Shown here: in pieces, positions 1 through 11,467 of the stretch
Layout of the letters: each line of letters begins with the position of its first letter
Position numbering within the stretch: position 1 is the stretch's first letter
Origin: Sphaerolaimus hirsutus
Lineage: Eukaryota > Nematoda > Chromadorea > Monhysterida > Sphaerolaimidae
NCBI GenBank assembly: GCA_964036195.1
Contig: OZ038459.1
Location: 14,691,206 to 14,755,205 of the forward strand
Direction: 5' to 3'
DNA: 64,000 nt
Position numbers and translations under genes: made by a program
The notes under the pieces: generated by a model
Told to the model about the DNA's origin: nothing
Database searches by the model: none
What the model saw: only the letters and a program-made list of their open reading frames with translations

Positions 1-3000
1 TTGGATCTCAATGTCTACATTCTGCTGTTCGATTCAATATCGCACATGACATTTTTGAGGCATTTTCCAAAGTCCTATAAGTTATTGACAGAGGTGCGTG
101 GTTTTTTGTTTTTGTGAACAGGTTGTCTTGGTGACTTGGCTGAATTACTTGAAAAAGAAACGTATACTCACGGTGGACCTGGCGGTATGCTTCCAAAATT
201 ACTTATGTCTTATTCGATACCGAGAAAGTACAATACTTATGCATGCACTTTCAGAATAAAGAAAAATACTTTGAAAAGGAAAAGGCGGGGTCGTACAAGC
301 GACGAATGTTTTTTTCCCGAAACTGTTTTTTTGAACGATTTATTTTTTATTAATGATGTGTTGGAGTGTTTCCTCCAGCAAAATGCATAGCGTGCGGTCC
401 AAGGAGTAGTAACAAAATATATAAAAACGATTTGAAAACCTCGATAATAAATAACTGTGTTTGTATCAGAGTTGCGAAAACGTATTTACGTTTACCCGAA
501 ATACCCGGTTATTCGGGTATTTATACTTACGTTTACGTTTACGCTTTCCAAAAATACCATTACGTTTTGTTACGTTTTCCTGGCACAATTACCCGGGTAC
601 CAGAGAAAACGTAAAAATATGCTACACAGAACCATATTGTTTGACAAATGTAGTGTATTATGATGAGTTCAACATCCTAATGTTGAAGAGTTTGAATTCC
701 GCAATTGGAGAACTCAAACACCAATTTGCAAGTGAAAAGTAAAAAGTTGAAGGAAAGTATTTTTGTGAGGGAGAACTGCAATGCGAATAAAAAGTCGAAA
801 CATTTTTAGTGTTTTCTCATGACTGACCATTTGTCTTTTAACTCCCTTAACTTAAAAGTTTACTTTTCTTTAAATTTTTACTTGCCATTCAACTTGCCAT
901 TACTTCTCACTCATAATTTTTGTTTAGTTCTCCGGTTACAAAATTGGCACCTTATGGCCATACACTCTGTAGTTGACAACGACGCAAAATGTCAACTCCA
1001 ATCCCAATTCAATATCCCGATCCCATCATTCTAAATATATATAAAATACAGGTATTTAAGCAGAAAATGTTGATGGAGATCATATGAACATCCATAATGT
1101 TGTAAAAAACATTGTGTTTTTGTTTTCTCTGATAGCGTAAGCACTTAATGTAATTTTTACGTTTACGTTTTATTTTACGTTTTCCCCGGTATTTTAAAAA
1201 TACCTTACGTTTTAGTATTTATACTTTTGATTTGGAAAAGGTATTTACGTTTACGTTTACGTTTTCCAAAAATACCAGTACTTGTACAACTCTGGTTTGT
1301 ATGGTATCATCAATTCAGTGGCGTTTTTGCGACGACAACCTACATTACAACAAATCACAGGTCCTAGGCACCGTAGTTTTCGATGGGTACAACATCGTGG
1401 GTGATGGGACCCCCCAGGCATTGATCCCCATGCTCACTGGCAGCTAGTGATGGAAAAGGTACTGGAGAAGATGGCACCTTACTGAACGGGCACCAATGCC
1501 TACTGAAAAAGCACAAATGAATGGGACCTGGTACCAGATTTGATTCTCAAATAATTTGAGTGAGCTACCTATTTATGCCCCGCACATCTGACAAACAAAA
1601 TGTTTATATTTCCATTCAAATGCAAATACCATATTTCAGTGAAATATCCCCCCACCCTCGAAATACCCCCCCCCAGTATAATCTCTCGAAATACCCCCCC
1701 TCAGAATACCCTCTCTAAATACCCCCCCTTCAGAATACCCTCTCGAAATACCCCCGTCCCCAAATTGAGTGTAACGAGAACGTAGATGACAACAGCTGTG
1801 GTTTGTGATCCGGGCAATGCAGATCACACGTGAAAAACTGTGACTTGAACAGGGTTTATACCATCTGCATACTTACTGTATTTCCTCGAAATACCCCCAG
1901 AGGGTTTATTTTTTCAGAGTGGACATTTTGATGGGGGTATTTCGGGGGGGGGGGCTTATTCGAGGGGGGGTATTATTTCGTCAGAAATTTTGGTGAAAGT
2001 CATACTAAAGAATACGCTTTTACATACCCCAAACCGGTAATAAACGTGACCAAATAGGGTATAAAGGGACATAACAGGCACTTAAATGTACATCGCTACA
2101 CAAACTAACGTACCGTTTTTCTTCTAATAGAACGGCATACCTCCAATAGAACAGCACCTTTGGCCATTTTGCGCTCATGAAAACAATAGAACGGCAGCCT
2201 CTAATTGAACGGCACCTCCAATAGAACGGCAGGTAGGAATCAGGTTGGGAGTTTGCCAATACACAGAAATCGATCAAAATGGATTGTGAGAACGTTCAAA
2301 CTACTCAAATTGTTGTCAAATTTCAAGTTGATGCTCTGATATTAAAATATTGCTCAAGCTTCATTCAAACTAAGGCTATGTTGAAATGAGAAATCTGCGG
2401 AAAAAATTGGTGAAAAAATAGAATGGCAGCCTCCAATAGAACGGCACCTCCAATAGAACGGCAGGTATATAGTTGACGAAAAAAATAGAACGGTGCTCTT
2501 CTATTAGAGGAAATACGGTATACGTATAACTGCGATGCAAAATGGTCGCAATAGATACATCATGTTCCTTGCATACATGATGTACCTTATTCCAGAGGGG
2601 GGTGTATTTCATGGAGGGTTTTTTTTCCTCAGCTCGAAAACACCTGGGGGTATTTCGAGGGGGGGGTTGATTCAAGGGGGGTATTTCGAGGAAATACGGT
2701 ATATAAGTCTATAGACTGTTATTCATTGTGATCATTCTATGTCTGCGTATGTTACAGACAACAAATTAGTACTGGGAATTCAAGAAATCTCTGGCGAAAT
2801 AATAAACCCCGCTCGAAATACCCCCTGGTTTAACCCTCCTCATAATTTTTCACAACCGAGTTGCCATTTTGCAGGGTATTTTCCATGACTTCTTACACTT
2901 TGCATGACCTTTGACATTTTACAGGGTCTGGGTGTACCCCCTGCCTTGAGTGCCTAGCATTGCCCCAGTGCCTTTGCATCACTGTCAGGTAGCACCGAAG

Positions 3001-6000
3001 TGGAACTGCCACTGACCAGGAAGCGCTTCCCCAACGCTTCACATGTCAACGTATACCCATTCGTTTGGAAGGTAGGTTTGCTGTTTTTGGGGGGAGCCAG
3101 TTTTTGGGTTTCATTATATTTTTGGGGTGAGACAAAACCTTTGTATTTTCTATAAATACTGAATTCTTCGGAGTACCCCCAGGGGGTTTATTATTTCGCC
3201 AGCAAATTTTGAGGGAGGGGCAATTCGAGGGGGGGGTATTTGAGGGGATTATTTTTTCGTCAGAAAATTTCGTGAAGGATCGTTTCGTAGTAAAGGATAA
3301 GCCAAAACATTCTTCATTCTTGTGTTGACATCAAATACCATATTTGCTTGAATAGTTCCCCCCCTTGAATAATTCCCCCCTCGAATAATCCCCCCATGTA
3401 AGACGAGTGAGGAAATAATAATTCCCCCCCCCCCTTCAAATAATTCCCCCCTTAAAAGATTTGATCAATTGTTTGTGCTCAATATTAACAAAAATGGCAC
3501 ATTCTTGTGTTAATAAAGCATATTTCATAAAATGTTTTGATAGAAACATTCTTGAAATTTTTGACGAAACAATAATTCCCCCCCTTGAATAGTTCCCCCC
3601 TCAAAAAAGTCTGACAAAATAATAATCCCCCAGGGGGATTATTCAAGCAAATACGGTATATACTTCCTTTATACTGTATCCTGTGCGGAAGGACCAGACC
3701 TTATCTTGGCTGACCCTTACCCTTACCAGGCCTTCCCCTTATGTAGGAGTAAATTTTTTTTAATTGCTTGTACGTTGATCCACTCTACCCTTAAAATAAA
3801 TTAAAAATTACCCAGAACTGGTAATAAATAAATGAAACCAAACAGGACATATTTGGACATAGGGATATATTCACATATCTACATATGAAATTCGATAGCC
3901 ATTAATACATCATGTATATTGCATATATGATGTACATTATTTCGAGTGGGGGGGGGTAGTTTTTCCTCTGGGGGCAGTTCCATACCCTGTAAAGTGTAAA
4001 GTAAAGTGTCAAATGTAAAGTAAAGTGTCAAGTCAAATGTCAAATGTAAAGTAAAGTGTCAAATGTAAAGTCAAGTGTCAAGTCAAATGCCAAATGTAAA
4101 GTAAAGTGTCAAATGTAAAGTCAAATGTAAGATAAAGTGTCAATTGTGTATCCAAATCTTATTTTTCATATCCAAATCTTATGTTTTTGTATCCAAATCT
4201 TGTTTTTCGAAATAAGATTTGGATACAAAAACATAAGATTTGGATACAAAAAAAAGATTTGGATACACAATTGACACTTTACTTTACATTTGACATTTGA
4301 CTTGACACTTGACTTTACATTTGACACTTTACTTTACATTTGACATTTGACTTGACACTTGACTTTACATTTGACATTTGACTTGACACTTTACTTTACA
4401 TTTGACACTTTACTTTACACTTTACACGGCTTGGGATTGGCACCAGGTCGCGCAGACCTGTGGGTATTTCGAGGGGGGCGCGGTAATTCGAGGGGGGATA
4501 ATTCGAGGAAATACTGTAATATATTTCTTTGAAATAACCCCAGGGCAGAGGCAAAGATCGCTCCAGGTAGATATTTAGCAGTGCGATTGTGCGGACCTCT
4601 GACCCTCAAACACAGGAATTTGCATCAAAAGGCTATGCAACCTTGTACGGAGAGGATACAGCTGCAGTGGGCACATTTACTTACAGATTGAAAGGTTTCA
4701 AAGAGCAACCAGCTGACCATTATTCGCGCACTTTTTTCGTCAATTTCGAGCGTGATGAATCCAAGTGAGTGTTGTGATCTGAGCAGGGTTGGTTTTATAA
4801 AAATTCATTTTAGTAAAATTGTATAAAAATTGTATAAAAATTTTATTTTATTTTAATTTTATTCTTGTTTCATTTTATTTTATTTTATTTTATTCCCAAA
4901 AGTCATTAATAAAATAAAATGACACATTTTACAAAAATTTTACAAAAATTGTACAAAAATTTTACAAAAAATCAGAATTGTGCATGCAAGGCCAGAAAAA
5001 TGTTATAATTAGACCTATACCTGAAAAACCTGTGACAAATTTTTCCCTTACTTTTCAAAAGTTGCATGCAGTATGTATTGTTAGCTGGCTGCAAGTGTAA
5101 AGTTACAATTATTGATAAGAATGGTTTGCATTTTCAGTAGCAGGACTGCTGGAGTGTGTTGGGCACATTTGTAAAATGTCATGCAAAGTGTCAATTGTCA
5201 TGACAAATGTAAAGTAAAGTGTCAATTGTCATGCAAAATGTCAAGTGTCATGTCAAATTTCAAGCAAAGTGGCAATTGTCATGACAAATGTCATGCAAAG
5301 TGTAAATTGTGCATCCAAATATTGTGTTTTTGTATCCATAGTATGTTTTGTATCCAAATCTTATGTTTTTGTATCCAAATGTTCACATAAGATTTGGATT
5401 CAACAACAACATAATTTTGATACAAAACATAAGATTTAGAAATAAAACATAAGATTTGGACACAATTTGCTTGACAATTGATACTTAAATTTTTACATGT
5501 CATGACAATTTACACTTTTTTTTCATTTGTCATGACAATTGACACTTTGCATGAAATTTTACATGACATTTGACACTTTACAATGCTTGGGACTGCCCCC
5601 AGATCCATAAATAAACAGGTAGAAACTCAAGCAATGAGATAAAATTTTACAAAAATATGAATTTTTATACAATTTTACAAAAATACGAATTTTTATACAA
5701 TTTTACAAAAATTTTACAAAAATTCGAATTTTTATACAATTTTTATTTTTATTCTTAAATTTTCCATTTTATTTTATTTTATTTTATTCTTGGATATTCC
5801 ATTTTATTTTTATTTTATTTTTATTTTTTTCTGAGCTTTTGCCAACCCTGGATCTGAGTGAGTAAAGTTTGTCAAGTTCAGACCGTTTAAAAAGTGTTTC
5901 AAATGCTCCCAGATATTGTCATGACATGACTCATGAGTCAACTTATACCGGTACCGTATTTCTTCTAATAGAACGGCATACCTCCAATAGAACGGCACGT

Positions 6001-9000
6001 CCAATAGAACGGCAGGTAAAAAGTTTACGAAAAAAATAGAACGGTGCCCTTCTATTAGATGAAATACGGTATGTGCGTTCCCTGTATGTCGCTAACACTC
6101 TCATCAACATGTCGACGTGAAGACACTTTTACGGTGCTTTTTCCAAAATTATTCGTAGCCTTTTTCCCAGTAGTGATATAAAAGCGCCATGGCGCCTGGC
6201 GCTAGCGCCAAAGCAAAAAGCGCCATGGCGCTTTTGGCATTTGGCGATATTTTTGACCGGCGCCAGGAACAACATGCCTGGCGCTGACGCTTGGCGCTGG
6301 CGCTTGGCGCTAGCGCCAAAGCAAAAAAAGCGCCATGGCACTTCTGTCGCTTGGCGCCAAAATTCTGGCGCTTTTCACATCACTACCCAGGAGACATTGA
6401 AACGCGAATTCCATCTTTAGGCACCACAAATGGATGTGCCTCGGCCGCGAGCCCTTGCACAAGGAGTTCTTCCGATACGCTTTGGACTTTTTCAATACGT
6501 ATCCCGCGGATGTGCGAAAATTCGCCCTGATGCATCACGCTCTACTGACGCACGACAGTTATCATACGGTAGTTGAAAATTCTTTAAAATCGACAATTTT
6601 TAATATCCCCACAAATTGGGTCATGAACCGTAATGGAAAAAACGAATGAACTTTCCGTCGGTGACAAAACACACGGGACTCGAAAGCATTAAATAACTCC
6701 AGGACCACACATTGGCTCACAACCCCTGTACCCTGAATACCCCCCATTTTTACAGCCGCAACTGCTGGATGCATATGTTTCAGAGCACATTCTGTCGCTA
6801 CAGCGGGGCGGCCATTTGGAGAACACCATGTTTATAGTCATGGCTGACCACGGCCACAGATTCGCAGACTTGAGGGCCACTCAGCAGGGTTCGTAGAATC
6901 GGGATTGCACAATCGTTGTCTGTTTGTGGCTGCTTTACGTGTGCAATATAAGCTGTGCAAAGTTATACTTTTCTGTTTTGTAACATCATCATGAATACTT
7001 AACTAATCTAGTGACTAATACTATACCTAGTTTACTGACTCCACACATGCACAGAAATCTACCATATCCCATCTGAATGCGTAAACATTTTACATACTTT
7101 TGAAACATTGTACAAGTTCTGCTTTCGGAAAGTTTAGTGCAGAATTTCTCACGACTCACATCAACGTTTCATTCCACCAAAAATGGTAGAATTTTATGTA
7201 AAGTATCGTGACGCTAAGGCCCATCGCAGGTCAACTGGAAGAACGCTTGCCATTTTTCTCAATTTATGTGCCGCCGAAATTTCGACAAAAATATAATGTT
7301 CAATTCCAAAACATGGTGAATAATGCGAAAAACCGCCTGACCACGCCATTCGATGTCCATCCAACTTTGAGGTTACTCTTTGCAATGCGTCTTCTATTCA
7401 ATTTGCACACTGATTTTACTGTCTTTGCAATTTGCGTGTATACTCAAGAGTAGTGATGTATAAGCGCCACGGCGCTTTTGGCGCTTGACGCCAAAGTTAT
7501 GGTGCTTTTCACATCACTACTCCAAAGCCTTTACACACCTTGCACGCGTGCTTCACACTGGAAGAGTGCCTGTGAACGCATGTGATTTTCATAAAAAGTT
7601 GAAAAAATTCATCGCTCTTATAAAACTATTCGTTAACGTACTCACAAAAAAAATTTTTTTTACAATTTTTTACAAGAATCACATGCTTTCATTATCATTG
7701 GCACGCTTCCAACGTGAAACATAAATCAGTGCGAGTGCAGAGCGCCACAAGATCAATTCCGCCGAGTACACTTTTTTTTCCAACATTCACGCGCCACCAT
7801 TTCTACCCAATCAGAGCGTTGGTTCAGTGGCCGGGGGCGGAGCTTAACGAATTTGGCAAGAGGTCGCACAGTTTGTGGGCGCCTATCCCAGCGCACAGGA
7901 CCTGCTCGTCCGCGGATATAGATGACCACTGGTCTGTCGAAACTGCTTTTGTATACAGCTAGGGTACCCACCTATCATGTCCAAATTTTTTTGCACATTG
8001 ATCATTTTGAAATTTTGGCAATGTTAGCGATGCCATGAAACAGTTCCAACTACCTATTCTGCACAGTAGTGTATAAGTATGTAGATGATGTATACCTTGT
8101 TCTAAAGTAACAGAGTCATTGTTTTAAACATCTGTTCTGCATATCCCGGAACACAAACCGCAGTTTTTGTCATTGTTGTTCTCTTCAAACTCAATTGGGG
8201 CGGGGGTGTTTCGAGGTGGGGGGGGGGTTAAATAGGGGTTATAGTGGGCATTTTGAGGGGGATTTCGACTGGAGGTATTTCGAGAGGGTATTTCGAGGAA
8301 ATACGATATCAAGATAAATCTCATGTATCTGAGAAACAAAATTCGGATTTCCTAATGTGGAAGAAAGTAAAACTACCGTATTTCCTCGAAATACCCCCAG
8401 GGGTTTTTTTCAGAGTGAGAATTTTTAGGTGGGTAATTCAAGGGGGGGGGGGTAATTCGAGGGGGGTTATTATTTCGCCAGAATTTTTTAAAGCTCCCAT
8501 TACTAATAATAGTACGCAGACATAGAACAATGCAACAAAAACTACAGCCTTATATAAGTATGTACCATATTTCCTCGAAATACCTCCCGGGGGGTGATTG
8601 CAGGGTTGTTAAAATACTGGTATTTTTTGGAAAGTGTATGTGTAAGTGTAAATACACTTTCCAAATTTTAAGTATGGATACCAAAAGTGTAAGGTTTTTA
8701 AAATACCCAGGAAAGTGTAAAAAAGTGTAAGTGTAAATTTTTGGTTAGAAAGAGCTGTCACTGTTGAGCATTAGAAAACACCATTAGTATGTTCCCTTTA
8801 CATACAATTAGGGGGGGGGGTATTTCGAGGGGGTGGGTAATTATTTCATAGTGTCCATTTTGAGGGGGGTATTTCGAGACGGGGGTATTTGCAAGGGGGG
8901 GGGTATTTCGAGGAAATACGGTAGATGGTATAAACCAGTGTTATGCATTGACCGGGTCATCAACCGCAGCTTTTGTCATTGACGTTCTCTCTACACTCAA

Positions 9001-10760
9001 CTGGAGGGGGGGGGGTATTTCGAGGGGGGTTTATTTATCCACAGTGCCCATTTTGAGAGGGTGTATTCCGAGGGGGGGGGGGGTATTTCGAGGGGGTGCG
9101 ATATTTCGAGGAAATACGGTACCCATATTTAGGGTCTCATATTCGGCTGGTTTAAAGTCTCATATTCGCCTGGTTTACGGTAACTAACAAAAAAAATTAA
9201 TAACTACCGTAAGCGATCAAAACACAGGTGCACGTGTCTTAATTGGGTGAAACTCGCTAAGAATGACGCCAAAGTGGAATTATTGGCGCGTGCTATTGTA
9301 CAGGCCATAAATGACGAAACACTCAGCGAAAGGGAAAATTGTTTGGAGCTATACTTAGAGGAGGTTTGTTTTTTTTGGTGGGGGGTGGGGGTGTAATTGG
9401 CTGATCGCAGCCAATTGAGAAGATATTGCTTGGTGGGGGTTTTTAATGATGGAATGGTTAACGGCAGCCCTAATTACACTCAAATAAGGGTGCGAGCAAG
9501 TGCCAAAGTCAAACCCACATCCATTTAAACCAACGCGAATTTATTTAGGTGATTTTAGTTTATAAAAATAGGAAATTTGGGCGACCAAAGTAGAAAATCA
9601 AAACATCAAGTATTTAGGAAAATATTCATCGGAAAAACGTCAAAAACGACAACTAACTGCCGATCCAAAAATCGGCAGTACACAGAAAATATGCATAAGT
9701 GTGATGGCGCAATACAGGGGGGATACACCTAAAAATGCCACAGAATCAACGGCGCCAAACTGTCTACTACATGGCGCCGTGTACATAACACATACCTACA
9801 TACATAGCACACGTAAAAGCGAACACCTAAAAACCGCGGTGACGCAACCGTTTCGCGGCGCGAGTACATAGTGAATACACAAATACCTAGGGCGCATGGA
9901 AAGTATAGAGCGGCGCATGGGGGGATCTACTCGCACGCAAACACTTACATGTTGCACTTGAATGCCTACCATAAGAAAACGAATTGAAATATAGGAAAAA
10001 CAAATGCCTAAATACGATGGCATAACAGGGGTAGTGAAACACATTTATCGGCATGGTGCAATATTTTTTCATTGTGGAAGTTTTATATTTTATCTTCCAG
10101 AGATGTTAGTCTGGTGCCACTTGGTGGTGCCACAGTCTGGTGTCAAATGTCATGTAAAAGACCCTGTATCCAAATATATTATCGTATCCAAATCTTATGT
10201 TTTTGTATCCAAATCTTACTTTTTTACATAATATTTGGATACGAAAACGTAAGATTTGGATACGATGTTGCAATATTCGAGCATGACACTTTACAGGGTC
10301 TTTTACATGACATTTGACTACTTTACAGGGTCTTTTAAACGACACATGACATTTTACAGGGTTTGGGTGTGCCCCCAGGTGCCGCCGGTGCATATGTGCA
10401 TAAATACTTGATTAATATGTGGAAATAATTTTCATTCAGATAACCTCAGCTAGCGGCTTGGCGCCCAACGATAAACTTTTATCATACAAGAAAGCCAAAG
10501 ATTTTGATGGCGATGTGCCAGATTTGAGTGCAAAAGTGGCGGCTATTTACACGAAATTCCAGCTGCACATAAAAACTGACCCCGGTGGGGGTTTATTCGA
10601 GGCTACGGTACAATTTAATTCGGATGGAAATTCGGTTACGGTAGATTTGGATACTGTGAGCAGGGTGAATGAATATGGCAACGCTCCGAAATGCATAATT
10701 GATAAAAATTATTTCTTAGCGAAATGGTGCGTTTGTCCAGGTTGGAAGCCCTCTGATTAG
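1..10760 (+). CDS. DUF229 family protein (alkaline phosphatase/sulfatase fold), 5' partial
   Basis: Ten exons join in frame (1401 nt, 466 residues plus stop): <1-93, 1361-1439, 2989-3071, 4616-4764, 6421-6568, 6756-6888, 7230-7371, 7815-7931, 9228-9363, 10440-10760 (TAG 10758-10760). Motifs appear in the order known for DUF229: LLFDSIS (exon 1), GDGTPQALIPMLTG (exon 2), a YPFVWK block (exon 3), GYATLYGEDTAAVGTF then DHYSRTFF (exon 4), CLGREP (exon 5), the metal-site type block MADHGHRF (exon 6), EERLPFFSIYVPP (exon 7), HRTCSSADIDDHW (exon 8), CTCLNW (exon 9) and a C-terminal domain ending in WCVCPGW. DUF229 members are sulfatase-like proteins of uncharacterised substrate, usually secretory. 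The N-terminus lies before the window. All phases agree; intron 2 begins with GC rather than GT. Introns are packed with transposons. A possible polyadenylation signal AATAAA lies at 10917-10922. The family call is strong; the substrate is unknown. Confidence 0.9.
477..1290. repeat. ACGTTTACGTTT-rich dispersed repeat segments in DUF229 intron 1
   Basis: Intron 1 (94-1360) has no recognised exon. Two stretches (about 477-620 and 1150-1290) are rich in GTATTTACGTTTACG-type words and related AAAATACC words. Similar text recurs near 8605-8740, 25026-25090 and 29095-29230, so this is a diverged dispersed repeat. Boundaries are not resolved. Confidence 0.5.
1876..2699. mobile_element. TA-inserting MITE, CTCGAAATACCCC subfamily (carries a nested MITE)
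   Basis: The left end reads CTGTATTTCCTCGAAATACC and the right end is its inverted counterpart ending GAGGAAATACGG, flanked by TA on both sides (1874-1875, 2700-2701). It lies in DUF229 intron 2. G-runs of the form GGGTATTTCGAGG occur repeatedly inside. It is interrupted by a second element at 2113-2518. It has no coding capacity. Confidence 0.7.
2113..2518. mobile_element. Nested TA-inserting MITE, CTAATAGAACGGC subfamily
   Basis: It begins CCGTTTTTCTTCTAATAGAA after TA (2111-2112) and ends CTATTAGAGGAAATACGG before TA (2519-2520). The signature AATAGAACGGCA is repeated internally at least five times. It sits inside the MITE at 1876-2699, so it is the younger insertion. Confidence 0.65.
3338..3656. 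mobile_element. TA-inserting MITE, CTTGAATAATTCCCCC subfamily
   Basis: The ends are CCATATTTGCTTGAATAGTT and the inverted ATTATTCAAGCAAATACGG, each flanked by TA (3336-3337, 3657-3658). The signature TTGAATAATTCCCCCC is repeated several times inside. It is non-coding and lies in DUF229 intron 3. Confidence 0.75.
3988..4428. repeat. Long hairpin repeat (AAAGTGTCAAATGTAAAG family)
   Basis: This is a nearly perfect inverted repeat of about 440 bp centred near 4210. Left-arm words AAGTGTCAAATGTAAAG and CCAAATCTTATGTTTTTG are matched by their complements in the right arm. Related hairpins occur at 10137-10376, 16319-16478 and inside the three hAT-like elements that start at 4784, 25288 and 39000. 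Confidence 0.8.
4784..5850. mobile_element. hAT-type non-autonomous element, CAGGGTTGG family, copy 1
   Basis: Terminal inverted repeat CAGGGTTGG...CCAACCCTG with an exact 8-bp target duplication GATCTGAG (4776-4783 and 5851-5858). The 1067-bp body holds AT-rich AAAATAAAAT runs near both ends and a central TGTCAAATGTCATG hairpin. The 8-bp duplication and CAGGG ends are typical of hAT transposons. It lies in DUF229 intron 4, 19 bp after the splice donor. Confidence 0.88.
5954..6069. mobile_element. Short TA MITE, CTAATAGAACGGC subfamily
   Basis: A compact 116-bp copy: CCGTATTTCTTCTAATAG...CTATTAGATGAAATACGG flanked by TA (5952-5953, 6070-6071). It contains three or four AATAGAACGGCA words. 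It is a clean reference copy for the subfamily also seen at 2113-2518. Confidence 0.8.
6171..6385. mobile_element. GGCGCC-rich MITE (TAGTGATGTAAAAGCGCC ends)
   Basis: It starts TAGTGATATAAAAGCGCC and ends GGCGCTTTTCACATCACTA. The interior is dense in GGCGC, GCGCCATGGCGC and CTAGCGCCA palindromes. It lies in DUF229 intron 4, just before exon 5. No clean target duplication was found for this copy. Confidence 0.7.
7451..7519. mobile_element. Short GGCGCC-rich MITE copy
   Basis: TAGTGATGTATAAGCGCC at the left and GGTGCTTTTCACATCACTA at the right, 69 bp in all. The flanks CTCAAGAG and CTCCAAAG match at 6 of 8 bases, as a decayed 8-bp duplication would. DUF229 intron 7. Confidence 0.6.
7536..7741. 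repeat. Dispersed inverted-repeat element, copy A
   Basis: The CTGGAAGAGTGCC region near 7556 and GGCACGCTTCCAACGTG near 7700 form diverged inverted ends. The segment ends with ACATAAATCAGTGCGA. It resembles 12176-12387 in order and sequence, so both are copies of one small non-coding element. It lies just before the acceptor of DUF229 exon 8. Confidence 0.55.
8376..9119. mobile_element. Compound of two TA MITEs, CTCGAAATACCCC subfamily
   Basis: Two left ends (8376 and 8575, C-C-[GA]-TATTTCCTCGAAA) and two right ends (ending 8921 and 9119, GAGGAAATACGG) occur, each next to TA. They are overlapping or nested copies of the same MITE. A GTTGTTAAAATACTGGTATT segment of another repeat lies between them at 8605-8740. 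DUF229 intron 8. Confidence 0.6.
10137..10376. repeat. Hairpin repeat (CATTTTACAGGG family)
   Basis: This inverted repeat of about 240 bp contains TGTCAAATGTCATGTAAA and its complement. Its centre reads TCCAAATCTTACTTTTTT near 10213. It ends 63 bp before DUF229 exon 10. It belongs to the same family as 3988-4428 and 16319-16478. Confidence 0.7.
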
Positions 10761-11467
10761 TAGTGGGACTTTTTTGTGATGCATATGCATGTTCGAATGA
10801 CCATTTTAATTGATGATGTGCAATTACCGATTGATGATATGATGATGTGCATGATGTTTACAGTTTGTGTGCAATTGTTTTGTTCTTGTCTCTTTTCAGC
10901 TAAGCTTTAAGCTAAAAATAAAGATGAAAAACAAATGCAGGAATTAGTGCCGTGCAAGCTCCCTTTGTAAACTGGTTATTTCTGGAAACAGAAAATTCGG
11001 GTAGGTGCTTTGAAATTTATTGATGCTTTTAGAGGATTCCATTTGACATTGTTTACGCTTTCTTTTGGGAATGTGCAATGTCAAAAACACTGTTGTTTTT
11101 TATCACACTTTCCAAATTTACAGTTTTCAGAAAGAATTACATAGGAAGATAGTATTGGCAACTCACAAATCAAACATTCGATCAATTATTTGTGCTATGC
11201 ATTTTTCTGAAGGGAACACTCCATCATGACGTAATAAAATAAAAATTATTCCGACAAAAAAGAAAAACAATTTCAGGAAAAAAACATTCATAAAATTGAC
11301 GATTTCGCTTGTGAGCGTTGACATTGGCTGTCTACGATATTTCGAGAATTTCATCAATTGATGAACGATACGCTTCTATTATCGGGGGGTATTTAGCAGA
11401 AAATCAGCTTGGAACATTGCCAAAATTTCACAAAACTTGGCAGTTGTCCAAATTTTACAAAAAAGAA

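Noticed and set aside
3988-4428. CRISPR-like array of AAAGTGTCAAATGT repeats
   Set aside because: The repeats are irregular, have no spacers and form one inverted repeat in a eukaryotic intron.
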